64,000 bases of DNA from Pollutimonas sp036675275 (GTDB lineage Bacteria; Pseudomonadota; Gammaproteobacteria; Burkholderiales; Burkholderiaceae_B): NCBI GenBank assembly GCA_036675275.1, contig JAKFFG010000031.1, positions 62,001 through 126,000 of the forward strand, written 5' to 3'. Of this stretch, positions 16,754 through 24,809 are shown one piece after another (the first letter of the stretch is position 1; every line of letters starts with the position of its first letter). The position numbers and the translations under genes are program-made. A model generated the notes under the pieces. The model worked only from the letters and a program-made list of their open reading frames with translations, did not search any database and was not told the DNA's origin.

Positions 16754-17218
16754 TCATTCCTTCGGGGCGCTAGCACAGTGTGATGCGTCAGGATCGGCCA
16801 AGTCCGTAAGAATCGGGCAATCGGGCCGGTTATCGCCGTGACAGCAATCCGCCAAATGTTCGAGCTGGTCACGTATGGACACCAGCTTGGCAATATGGTC
16901 GTCCAGTCCGGCGATGTGTTCACGTGCCAGTTTCTTGACGTCGCTGCTTTTGCGGCTGGTATCTTGCCACAGGCCGATCAGCGTCTTGATGCGTTCCAGT
17001 GGAAATCCGAGGTCGCGTGAACGTTTGATGAAGCGCAAAGTTTGCACCTCTTTCCCGGAATATTTGCGGTAGCCGGAATCGCTGCGCACCGCGGGTGCAA
17101 TAAGCCCGATGCTCTCGTAATAACGAATCATTTTGGCTGTGACGCCGGATTCGGCTGCTGCTCGTCCAATATTCACGTCTGCATCTCCGGTGTTCAATGG
17201 CGTTCCTGACATTACCAT
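16754..17218 (-). CDS. cueR: MerR-family copper-responsive regulator, CueR-like
   Basis: A 154-residue MerR protein. The N-terminal HTH (NIGRAAAESGVTAKMIRYYESIGLI, then RSDSGYRKYS) is followed by a dimerisation helix and the metal loop. Cysteines at 126 and 134 in CCHGDNRPDCPIL match the Cu(I)-binding pair of CueR. CueR normally activates copA and copper chaperone or oxidase genes; none is adjacent. The neighbour across a 70-base gap is a PRC-barrel protein, and azurin lies 9 kb away. Start may be 17218 or 17212. Confidence 0.85.
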   Translation of the reverse strand: MVMSGTPLNTGDADVNIGRAAAESGVTAKMIRYYESIGLIAPAVRSDSGYRKYSGKEVQTLRFIKRSRDLGFPLERIKTLIGLWQDTSRKSSDVKKLAREHIAGLDDHIAKLVSIRDQLEHLADCCHGDNRPDCPILTDLADPDASHCASAPKE

Positions 17219-17288
17219 AATGGGAAGCCTCGTGTCGCGGCACGCGGTTTGCTGTTGGCTTTCCAGGTATCACAAAAGGAGAACGCCC

Positions 17289-18068
17289 ATGTTACGTACT
17301 GTAGACAGTGTGCACGGCTACACCATCCAGGCTACCGATGACGAATTAGGCAGTGTGAAGGAGGTCTACTTCGATGACGAGCAGTGGGGTATCCGCTACC
17401 TTGTCGTGGAGACCGGATCGTGGCTGTCGAGCCGCAAAGTGCTTATTTCCCCCTATTCCGTGACGCGCATCAATGACGATGACGGAATAATCGAAGTATC
17501 GCTCACTCGAGAACAGGTCAAGAACAGTCCCGATATCGACACGCACCAGCCCATCTCGCGTCAACTCGAAGGCGACTATTCCCAATATTATGGGTATGGC
17601 AACTATTGGACTGGGCCGTATCTGTGGGGTGCTGCCGGTTATCCCGAATACCCGATGCCCGATGCCGGAAGCGTACCTCCCATGAGCGAACGGCCCGAGG
17701 ACTTGGCACAGCGAGCCACCGACGAACAGCAAGATAGCCACCTGCGCAGTAGCGATAAAGTCAGTGGATACCATATTTTGGGTACAGATGACGAAATCGG
17801 CCACGTCAAGGATTTCATCTTCGACGACAAAGACTGGGCGGTAAGGTACTTACTGGTCGACACGCGGAACTGGTGGCCTGGGGGCAAGAAAGTGCTGTTG
17901 GGCACGAAGTGGATAGAACGCATTGACTGGTCCGACTCGACAGTCCAAACCAAATTGTCGCGCGAGCAGATCAAGAACAGTCCCGAGTATGATGAAGACC
18001 TGCCGCTGAACCGGGATTATGAAACGGAACTGCATCAATACTACGGCCACCGCGGCTATTGGGACTAG
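17289..18068 (+). CDS. Protein with two PRC-barrel domains
   Basis: A 259-residue protein made of two similar halves. Residues about 1-85 (VHGYTIQATDDELGSVKEVYFDDEQWGIRYLVVETG, ending LTREQVKNSPD) and about 155-240 (VSGYHILGTDDEIGHVKDFIFDDKDWAVRYLLVDTR, ending LSREQIKNSPE) are clearly related, so the gene arose by internal duplication. The linker is rich in Tyr, Gly and Pro (YYGYGNYWTGPYLWGAAGYPEYP), and the C-terminus again ends in YYGHRGYWD. PRC barrels are small beta-barrels found in photosynthetic reaction centre H subunits and in RimM; the role of stand-alone pairs is unclear. A strong AGGAG site marks the start. Confidence 0.85.
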   Translation: MLRTVDSVHGYTIQATDDELGSVKEVYFDDEQWGIRYLVVETGSWLSSRKVLISPYSVTRINDDDGIIEVSLTREQVKNSPDIDTHQPISRQLEGDYSQYYGYGNYWTGPYLWGAAGYPEYPMPDAGSVPPMSERPEDLAQRATDEQQDSHLRSSDKVSGYHILGTDDEIGHVKDFIFDDKDWAVRYLLVDTRNWWPGGKKVLLGTKWIERIDWSDSTVQTKLSREQIKNSPEYDEDLPLNRDYETELHQYYGHRGYWD

Positions 18069-18083
18069 GCCTCCGTTATGCCG

Positions 18084-20093
18084 CTAGGGGCGCGCGTCCC
18101 CGGGCACTACAGCGGCGTTGCCCGTAACCACCGCCAACGACCGGGGAGCAAGCCCTGCATAGCGCGACGGCAAGGGCTTGATCGGGATTGTGTCGGTATA
18201 GTAGTCCGTCCTGAAGGCTCCACCGCCGGCGGCGGGTGGAGCCTTTATCAGTAGAGGTTCTTGCCATACGCCATCGCGGCGCGCCTTGATCCAATAGTCC
18301 TGGGATTTATCCAGGCTTCTTGCCCCGACGTAAAGCGCCCCCTCGATGGTTTGAAGGGCCGGCAGAGAGCCGGCTGCCGCCGCGACCCTGGTAGCCTGCC
18401 CGGATTCCACCAACCATAGCGGGCCCCCATGGTGCTCGAGCACCGCTACAGCGACGGCGCCGGTTTCGTTCAACCCGGCGGCAGGGCCTCCGACATAGGC
18501 TAGGCCCAGGTCGGTCGGCGGTGACCAGTCCGCCGTATTGTCTGCCGGCTGTTGGAGGATGCGCAGCAAGTGACCGCTGACCATGTCACGCAGATACAAC
18601 TCGATGATGCCGTCGGCGTTTCGCACAGCGGCCAGCCCACCATCTGTGGGCGGTACATTGATTTGTTTCCATGGCGACCATCTCGTCCGGTAGACGCTTT
18701 GCCATAAGCGGCCGGCTACATCTGACGCAAATACCAGAGTGGCGCCAGTAAGGTCGGACGCTAGAGCCAGCCGAGGAAGGGCTCCAGGCAGCGGTGGCAA
18801 GGCATGCCAGGGCGTCCACGCGTTGGTATTTTTTACTGGTCTCGAGTACTGAAACAGGCCATCATTCCCCATTGCCACGGCAATAAGCGGGTCTCTCGCC
18901 GACACAACAGGCAGGGAGGTGAGCCGGGCACCCGAGATCGATTGCCAGCTTGTCCAGCCCCCTGCCGGCGTCCGGGTGCTGACCCATGCAAGGCCGGTGG
19001 CATCGCGGGCAAATACTCCGGCACGACCATCGCTGTTTCTGAACACCGCAATGGGGTCGGCAGTACGGCCGCCCAAACTGATCCATCGGCGACCGGCACT
19101 TTGCCATGCGTTCGCACCCGCATTTGCTTCGCCCAGCGCGAACAGAAAGAAGCCGCCATCCACGCGGCTCAGTAGGTAAGGCGCTTCATTATTGCGGGAT
19201 ACATAGTATGCTCTTCCCACCCATGCCGCCGCCGGTCCCGCCGGTTCCTGGCATAGGCGGGCATTGGCGCAGTATCGATAGTCATCCCAGGCGTAACGTC
19301 GGAAAGCCTGGCTCTTCTCGCTGATCTCTGTGGCGGAAAGATTCGCCATCCGCTCCTGGCTGGGGTAATCAATGTAGGCTATCTCGGCATAGTTGCCGGG
19401 TTGATTCACGATGGCATCGTGCACCAGCCGCGCGCTGGCGATGTGGTCCGGGTGGGCGTGACCCGCACAGCGCCAGCACAGGCGATCATATGGAATCGTA
19501 ATGCTGTCATCCATGCGGCGTATGGTGGACGGCTGATAGTCGCGGATTATGTCTTCGATGGTTGCCACCAGATCGGTCCGGGAATAGCTTTCTATTGCCG
19601 GACCAAGGGATTCCGCCGTTGCGCCAGCTACGGACTCCGTCCGGCTAAGCGGCGTAAGGCTGCCCCAGCCTTTGCCCAGCCATGGATCTTTAAGCCGCAT
19701 ATGCAGCAATTGCAGGCGCTTGTTCCCATGCAAAGTGAAACGTGCCAGGCGCCTGCTGCCTACAGTGGCGAAATCCTCGGCCCATATATTCGGTTCCTGC
19801 GCCATATACGAGTATGCCGCCCGCACGCCGCGTTCGCGCCCCAGCATATAGCCTTCGCCCTCGCCTCTCTCGCTGGCGGTAAGATACACCACTTGCACAC
19901 AGCCGCCCGCATGAATGCTCGACGCAATATCCGGATTCATGAAAAGCAGATCGTCGTCCTGGTGAGCGACAAAGACCAGATCTTTTATGCCGTTGCACTG
20001 TACGAGCGACGGCCCGGCATGCGCCGCCATTCCACTTGCGGCGGCCAGGACCAGCCCGCCGCAGTATGTAAGCCACTGTTTAATCAATTTCAA
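18084..20093 (-). CDS. Secreted PIG-L family deacetylase with propeller-like C-terminal domain
   Basis: A 669-residue protein with a Sec signal peptide (cleavage near AAHAG). Residues about 35-270 are a PIG-L/LmbE zinc deacetylase: zinc and catalytic motif AHQDDD (His44, Asp46-48; Gln in place of the usual Pro) and the second motif HAHPDH (His214, His217). PIG-L enzymes remove N-acetyl groups from GlcNAc-type sugars. Residues about 320-620 hold repeated W/G-rich blades (GLAWVSTRTPAGGWTSWQSI, GLFQYSRP...AWTPWHAL, GRLWQSVYRTRWSPWKQI) resembling PLL/tachylectin-type lectin propellers. The fusion suggests action on a bound extracellular or cell-wall glycan. It runs tandem with the downstream-facing dehydrogenase gene. 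Confidence 0.85.
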   Translation of the reverse strand: MKLIKQWLTYCGGLVLAAASGMAAHAGPSLVQCNGIKDLVFVAHQDDDLLFMNPDIASSIHAGGCVQVVYLTASERGEGEGYMLGRERGVRAAYSYMAQEPNIWAEDFATVGSRRLARFTLHGNKRLQLLHMRLKDPWLGKGWGSLTPLSRTESVAGATAESLGPAIESYSRTDLVATIEDIIRDYQPSTIRRMDDSITIPYDRLCWRCAGHAHPDHIASARLVHDAIVNQPGNYAEIAYIDYPSQERMANLSATEISEKSQAFRRYAWDDYRYCANARLCQEPAGPAAAWVGRAYYVSRNNEAPYLLSRVDGGFFLFALGEANAGANAWQSAGRRWISLGGRTADPIAVFRNSDGRAGVFARDATGLAWVSTRTPAGGWTSWQSISGARLTSLPVVSARDPLIAVAMGNDGLFQYSRPVKNTNAWTPWHALPPLPGALPRLALASDLTGATLVFASDVAGRLWQSVYRTRWSPWKQINVPPTDGGLAAVRNADGIIELYLRDMVSGHLLRILQQPADNTADWSPPTDLGLAYVGGPAAGLNETGAVAVAVLEHHGGPLWLVESGQATRVAAAAGSLPALQTIEGALYVGARSLDKSQDYWIKARRDGVWQEPLLIKAPPAAGGGAFRTDYYTDTIPIKPLPSRYAGLAPRSLAVVTGNAAVVPGDARP

Positions 20094-20126
20094 AATCTTT
20101 CAGAAACGCCATCGAGTGGCGCAATT

Positions 20127-21470
20127 CTAGTCCGATTTTGACAAGTTCTCCATCTCACGGCGCAGCGTGTAGGCGGCCGTCGTGGTGTCAATGGCCACGT
20201 CGTCCCACACCACACATTGCCCCTTTTTTACCGGCCGCAGCAGCTTGACATCGTGAGCCAGCCCCAGCGGCAAACCACCCAGGCGAGTCGAGGCGTCGGC
20301 GGGCAGCAACTTGCCCCACACCGTATAGCCGCCCTCGCCGTCCAGTACCTCGCCGGCTTGCAGATCGCGCTTTGCCGTGGCCACGACGTCCGCAGTCCAT
20401 CCGGCGGCCACACCGGTGGCCTCACCTCGCAAGGCCACGGAGGCGACCGACATCCCGACCTCCAGGCCGATCAAGTGCCAGCGCTTGTATAGCGTGAAAT
20501 ACCGGCCGGTGGGGTCGGTGTGTGCGTTGTATTCTTCGAAACAGTTTTTTATGTAGTCGGTTTCGGCTTCTACCGTTACCCACACACCCATGCGAATATC
20601 GTACGGTATTCGCCGCCCATCCGCCTCCAGCGATGAGACGACTTCGACCATGCCTTTACGCTCGAGCACACCGCCTTCGCTGACAGGCCGGGTGACAAAC
20701 GGGATGTCTTCTATGCTGGCCGGAGGATATTGCAGGCCGTTGGACGGAACGGACAGGCTTGTCGCGTTGGCGACAGCACAACTTTCGATGGACGGCTTGG
20801 AACCGTCGAGGAAGCTGTTGAACATCTTGGGGTTCAGGCCTCCGCGTTGGGCTTGCTCCGGGCTGAGGCCGTAATAACCCCAGACTGTTTCTGGCGTCGA
20901 CCCGGAGTAATGGGGCAGCCACTTATGGCCCCTGCCCGCCGCAACCACGGGAAACCCGCAGGTGCGGGCCCAATCGACCAGATCGCAGATCAGCGCCGGT
21001 TGATCGCCGAACGCCATGGAGTAAACAACGCCTGCACTTGCCGCCTTGCGCGCCAGCAGCGGCCCACAAAAAGCGTCCGCCTCGACCGTTACGTTGACAA
21101 CATGCTTGCCATGGGCGAATGCTTCCAGGCAATGCTCGACCGCGGCAACCGGATTACCGGTGCATTCGACGATAAGATCGATCTGCGGCAAGCCAACCAA
21201 CGCCTTCCAGTCGTCGGTGATCCAGGTGGCCCCGGTGGCGAGTGCCTCATGCGCGGACTTGGCTTGGCATTGTTCCGGTTTCCAGCCCACCCGGGCCAGA
21301 TTGTTTCGGGCAGTCTCGGGTGAAAGATCGGCGATCCCCACCAGGTGCACACCGGGCGTGCGAGGTATTTGCGCCAGGTACATGGAGCCGAATTTCCCGG
21401 CACCGATAAGGCCGATTCTTACTGGGTTTTGCGTAGCGGCTCGTTGCTGAAGCTGCGTGTAAAGGCTCAT
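20127..21470 (-). CDS. NAD(P)-dependent dehydrogenase fused to a SAF domain
   Basis: A 447-residue protein. Residues about 15-150 form a Rossmann domain (VRIGLIGAGKFGSMYLAQIPRTPGVHLVGIADL; IVECTGNPVAAVEHCLEAFAHGKHVV) like homoserine dehydrogenase or Gfo/Idh oxidoreductases. A central domain follows, and the last 80 residues resemble a SAF domain (TAKRDLQAGEVLDGEGGYTVWGKLLPA, LPLGLAHDVKLLRPVKKGQCVVWDDVAID), the beta-clip fold of sialic acid synthase and FlgA. Proteins of this shape are often labelled homoserine dehydrogenase-like or FlgA-like without evidence. Substrate unknown. Its 5' side faces the RES toxin gene 24 bases away, on the same strand. Confidence 0.75.
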   Translation of the reverse strand: MSLYTQLQQRAATQNPVRIGLIGAGKFGSMYLAQIPRTPGVHLVGIADLSPETARNNLARVGWKPEQCQAKSAHEALATGATWITDDWKALVGLPQIDLIVECTGNPVAAVEHCLEAFAHGKHVVNVTVEADAFCGPLLARKAASAGVVYSMAFGDQPALICDLVDWARTCGFPVVAAGRGHKWLPHYSGSTPETVWGYYGLSPEQAQRGGLNPKMFNSFLDGSKPSIESCAVANATSLSVPSNGLQYPPASIEDIPFVTRPVSEGGVLERKGMVEVVSSLEADGRRIPYDIRMGVWVTVEAETDYIKNCFEEYNAHTDPTGRYFTLYKRWHLIGLEVGMSVASVALRGEATGVAAGWTADVVATAKRDLQAGEVLDGEGGYTVWGKLLPADASTRLGGLPLGLAHDVKLLRPVKKGQCVVWDDVAIDTTTAAYTLRREMENLSKSD

Positions 21471-21494
21471 GGGGTCTCCGTCCGTGCAGGATTT

Positions 21495-22250
21495 TTATTT
21501 TGTGGGTTTGGGTCTGGCTTTGGGTTTGGTTTTTGGTTTCGCGGGCTCGACGGCTTGTACGGTAGGTTGCGGGCTGCCCGTCCAGCTCAGTGTATAGGCA
21601 GAGCCCCGCCGGACATTTCCGACCAGCGCGGGACGAAAGCACGCAAGGTTGGTGCCCCCCGGATGCCTGACGCTGGGATAGACAATGCCCATGGAGCCCC
21701 GCTCCAACAGGTCGATAGCGAGCTTTTGCGATGCGACATAACTTTGAGGATCGAGGCACGCCTTGAACGATGCAGCGTTGCGCAGGTCGTGAAACTCGGC
21801 GCTGAAGTCTGAGAGCAATAGCTGGTAGCTGACCGTGTCGTGAAAGTAATCGATTTCCGAATACTCGACTATTTTGTGAAATATGATCTCGGCCATTGCG
21901 GTCTCAAGATCGAAAGCGCAATACCATACGCCTCGTTCACCGTTGTTGAATCGGCTGCCTTCGGGCCGCGGATAGGCATAAGCCGCATTGATCATGCGAA
22001 AGTTCGGCACACCAAATACGAGCTCGTCTATGCCTATGCCGGGCATGGCACCGCGTTCGGCTGCCAGCCGCTGATTGGTGGCGTTATCGAGGTCGAACAA
22101 GTCTTTCAGATGGGCGGCGCTGTCCGCCAGGGGTGCCAGTACGGAATCTTCTTGATCGACAAACCGGGAAGGCAGTAATCGGCAGGTATCGAGCTGGCGT
22201 ACTAAGGCCAGCGGCGGCACCCGCACCTTACATTCCCCCGCGTCGGGCAT
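21495..22250 (-). CDS. RES-domain toxin (NAD-degrading type)
   Basis: About 251 residues. The RES family signature is visible: an Arg-Phe-Asn block (SRFNNGERGVWYCAFDLETAMAEIIFH) and, later, GSMGIVYPSVRHPGGTNLACFRP. RES toxins of type II systems destroy NAD+ and stall the cell. The C-terminus carries a Lys/Pro tail (KPKTKPKARPKPTK) that is not part of the fold. The start at 22250 overlaps the end of the antitoxin gene by 23 bases; upstream in-frame codons lie within the antitoxin and have no match. Cognate antitoxin is directly upstream. Confidence 0.88.
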   Translation of the reverse strand: MPDAGECKVRVPPLALVRQLDTCRLLPSRFVDQEDSVLAPLADSAAHLKDLFDLDNATNQRLAAERGAMPGIGIDELVFGVPNFRMINAAYAYPRPEGSRFNNGERGVWYCAFDLETAMAEIIFHKIVEYSEIDYFHDTVSYQLLLSDFSAEFHDLRNAASFKACLDPQSYVASQKLAIDLLERGSMGIVYPSVRHPGGTNLACFRPALVGNVRRGSAYTLSWTGSPQPTVQAVEPAKPKTKPKARPKPTK

Positions 22251-22665
22251 CAAGCAAGGCGCGCACAGTTTGCATTGCCAGCAAGCCGCCTTCCTGCATG
22301 TAGCGCAACGGCGTCTTGCCGCCAAAAATGATGTTGCGGTTGGGCATGCATACCCACTGGTCGGCAAGGTCGTCGCCATACAGAATGTGCAATGCCTTGT
22401 AGATGCCCAGCAGGTAGGAAATGCGGGTGATGCGGTCGACCTCCAGCACACGGCCTGGTTTTTTCTTCCATTCGTAGAAAGCGCTGCTTGAAACGCCGCC
22501 CAGCAAAATGCAGGCGTCTTCGTCGCGCAGCTTCCAGGCCTGCGCGAGCTTGAAAAAGCCCTGAAGCGCCGATTTGGACAAACGCTCGCGCGCGGCCTTG
22601 TCGTTCAGGTCGATAACTGGGGCCGGTTCGAATCGGCTTGATGGATAAGCGTAGGCGAGGCTCAT
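22228..22665 (-). CDS. Xre/MbcA/ParS-family antitoxin
   Basis: A 145-residue antitoxin. Its N-terminal half is an Xre-like DNA-binding fold (LSKSALQGFFKLAQAWKLRDEDACILLGGVS). The C-terminal half is the toxin-binding DUF2384 domain (ISYLLGIYKALHILYGDD, MPNRNIIFGGKTPLRYMQEGGLLAMQTVRALLDARRGG), with the usual ending that enters the RES active site. It has a strong AAGGAG ribosome site. As in other RES/Xre pairs, the antitoxin comes first and overlaps the toxin, and it should repress the operon by binding palindromes upstream. Confidence 0.9.
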   Translation of the reverse strand: MSLAYAYPSSRFEPAPVIDLNDKAARERLSKSALQGFFKLAQAWKLRDEDACILLGGVSSSAFYEWKKKPGRVLEVDRITRISYLLGIYKALHILYGDDLADQWVCMPNRNIIFGGKTPLRYMQEGGLLAMQTVRALLDARRGGM

Positions 22666-22686
22666 GGCGAAACTCCTTTTACGGAC

Positions 22687-22708
22687 AGTTTAAACTCCTG
22701 GTAAGGAG
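22687..22708. promoter_or_regulatory. Twin palindromes upstream of RES/Xre operon, candidate operator
   Basis: AGTTTAAACT (22687-22696) is a perfect 10-base palindrome, and CTCCT-GGTA-AGGAG (22695-22708) is a perfect inverted repeat overlapping it by two bases. Both lie just upstream of the antitoxin start, the expected place for autoregulation by the antitoxin. Confidence 0.5.
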
Positions 22709-22743
22709 ATTGCAAGAGTGCTGTGAAGTCCATACCAGGCCCC

Positions 22744-22773
22744 GGCTGCTTCCACAGTGGCTGCTTCCACAGC
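22744..22773. repeat. Tandem 15-bp direct repeat
   Basis: The unit GGCTGCTTCCACAG plus one base occurs twice in a row (22744-22757 and 22759-22772). It lies in the 243-base gap between the RES/Xre operon and sbp. The rest of this gap holds AT-rich promoter-like sequence (22790-22880) for the sulfate operon; I see no gene in it. Confidence 0.65.
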
Positions 22774-22908
22774 ATCAGTTGGCATATAGCGTGGAATTCT
22801 TATGGCTTGGGCTTATTAACAATGACCAAAGTATTCGTTCTGTTTTCAGGCACTGCCCCTTAGTCTTGAGCCTGTACTTTAAATCAGTCCCTGAACAAGG
22901 ATGCACCC

Positions 22909-23919
22909 ATGTTACTGCCCAACTCCATGAAGGTTCTGCTGGTGGCCGCGGCGTTCGTTGCGCAGCAGGTCCACGCTGCGGACGTTTCGCTGCTTAATGT
23001 TTCGTACGACCCCACACGCGAACTTTATCAAGAGTTTAACCAGGCCTTTGCCAAACACTGGAAGGACACCACAGGCGACACGGTGACCATCAAGCAGTCG
23101 CACGGCGGATCCGGAAAACAGGCCAGATCGGTCATCGATGGAATCGACGCCGATGTCGTCACCCTGGCATTGGCGTCGGATATCGATGCCATCGCGCAGC
23201 GCGGACCCATCAAGGCGGATTGGCAAAAAGACTTCGCGCACAACAGTTCGCCATACACGTCCACCATCGTATTTCTTGTCCGAAAAGGCAATCCAAAACA
23301 GATCAAAGACTGGGGCGACCTGATCAAGCCGGGTATCTCTGTCATTACACCCAACCCCAAAACATCCGGCGGCGCGAGATGGAATTACCTGGCGGCGTGG
23401 GGGTATGCGTTGAAGCAGCCAGACGGCAATGAAGAGCGCGCCAAAGCATTCGTCGCAAAGTTGTTCAAACAGGTGCCGGTGCTCGATTCCGGTGCGCGAG
23501 GCTCGACCATCACTTTTGTCGAGCGTGGCATTGGCGATGTCCTGCTGGCTTGGGAAAATGAAGCCCTTCTGGCCATCAAAGAGCTGGGACCCGACAAGGT
23601 GGAAATCGTGGCGCCGTCGGTCAGCATCCTGGCTGAGCCGCCTGTTGCCATCGTGGATAAGGTGGTCGACAAGAAAGGCAGCCGTAAAGTTGCCCAGGCA
23701 TATCTGCAATACTTGTACACCGATGTGGGCCAGGACATTGCGGGGAAGAACTACTACCGCCCCACTTCGGAGAAAATCGCCGCCAAATATGCGCAGCAAT
23801 TCCCTGCAGTGCAACTGTTCACTATCGAGGAAGTGGCGGGCGGTTGGGACAAGGCCCAAAAAGTGCATTTCGGTGATGGCGGCGTTTTTGACCAGATCTA
23901 CCTTTCCGGCCAGAAATAG
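22909..23919 (+). CDS. sbp: Sulfate/thiosulfate ABC transporter substrate-binding protein
   Basis: A 336-residue periplasmic protein with a signal peptide (VLLVAAAFVAQQVHA). Family marks: LLNVSYDPTRELYQEFNQAFAKHW, SHGGSGKQARSVIDGIDADVVTLAL, ITPNPKTSGGARWNYLAAWGYAL and the C-terminal FTIEEVAGGWDKAQKVHFGDGGVFDQIY. It captures sulfate or thiosulfate for CysTWA. Start may be 22909 or 22927. It leads an operon whose order sbp-cysT-cysW-cysA matches other betaproteobacteria. CysB control is expected, but a CysB site has no sequence clear enough to call. Confidence 0.95.
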   Translation: MLLPNSMKVLLVAAAFVAQQVHAADVSLLNVSYDPTRELYQEFNQAFAKHWKDTTGDTVTIKQSHGGSGKQARSVIDGIDADVVTLALASDIDAIAQRGPIKADWQKDFAHNSSPYTSTIVFLVRKGNPKQIKDWGDLIKPGISVITPNPKTSGGARWNYLAAWGYALKQPDGNEERAKAFVAKLFKQVPVLDSGARGSTITFVERGIGDVLLAWENEALLAIKELGPDKVEIVAPSVSILAEPPVAIVDKVVDKKGSRKVAQAYLQYLYTDVGQDIAGKNYYRPTSEKIAAKYAQQFPAVQLFTIEEVAGGWDKAQKVHFGDGGVFDQIYLSGQK

Positions 23920-23922
23920 AAC

Positions 23923-24807
23923 ATGATGGAAAGAGCCCGAATCATGTCCAGCACAGTCGGCATATTTGCGACGCGACGCCCGCCCTTCCGTGTTATTCCG
24001 GGATTCAACATCACGCTGGGATTCACGCTTGTGTACCTCGGCCTGATCGTGCTTATTCCGCTATCGGCCGTCTTCCTGAAGACGTTCACCATGAACTGGA
24101 GCGGCTTCTGGGACACCGTGACGTCGGAGCGCGTGATGGCGTCGTATCGCTTGAGCTTTGGGGCCTCGCTCATGGCGGCCGCCATCAATGTTGTCTTTGG
24201 CGGCATTGTGGCCTGGGTCCTGGTTCGTTATCGCTTTCCCGGGAAAAGACTGGTCGATGCGCTGGTCGACCTGCCTTTTGCACTGCCGACTGCCGTCGCC
24301 GGCATAGCGCTTACCGCCTTGTACGCGCCAAATGGCTGGATAGGTCGGCATCTTGAACCGCTGGGCATCAAGGTTGCTTTTACCCCGCTGGGCATTGTTG
24401 TGGCACTGACATTCATCGGTTTGCCTTTTGTCGTCAGAACAGTACAGCCGGTGCTGGAAGAGGCCGAACGAGAACTTGAAGAGGCTGCCGCCAGCCTCGG
24501 TGCGAGTCGTTGGCAAACTTTTACCCGGGTGTTATTCCCGACTGTGCTGCCTGCCCTGCTTACGGGCTTCGCCATGGCGTTCGCACGTGCCACAGGGGAA
24601 TACGGCTCGGTGATCTTTATCGCCGGCAACATGCCGATGATTTCGGAGATCGCCCCTTTGCTCATCGTCACCAAGCTTGAACAGTATGACTATGCTGGAG
24701 CGACGGCCATCGCTGTCGTCATGCTGTCCATCTCCTTCCTGCTTCTTCTGGCCATCAACCTGCTGCAAGCGTGGGCGCGCGGACGCAGCAAAGTGACGAT
24801 AAATTGA
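23923..24807 (+). CDS. cysT: Sulfate ABC transporter permease CysT (CysU)
   Basis: A 294-residue inner-membrane permease with about six hydrophobic helices. The family marks are LPFALPTAVAGIALTALYAPNGWIG and the ATPase-contact EAA loop (ELEEAAASLGASRWQTFTRVLFPTVLPALLTGF), then FARATGEYGSVIFIAGN. It pairs with CysW to form the sulfate channel. It starts three bases after the sbp stop; ATG alternatives are 23923, 23926 and 23944. Confidence 0.95.
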   Translation: MMERARIMSSTVGIFATRRPPFRVIPGFNITLGFTLVYLGLIVLIPLSAVFLKTFTMNWSGFWDTVTSERVMASYRLSFGASLMAAAINVVFGGIVAWVLVRYRFPGKRLVDALVDLPFALPTAVAGIALTALYAPNGWIGRHLEPLGIKVAFTPLGIVVALTFIGLPFVVRTVQPVLEEAERELEEAAASLGASRWQTFTRVLFPTVLPALLTGFAMAFARATGEYGSVIFIAGNMPMISEIAPLLIVTKLEQYDYAGATAIAVVMLSISFLLLLAINLLQAWARGRSKVTIN

Positions 24808-24809
24808 GT

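Noticed and set aside
17219..17288. CueR operator in the gap before the PRC-barrel gene
   Set aside because: GGAAGCC and GGCTTTCC occur, but they are too far apart for the usual 19-base MerR spacer.
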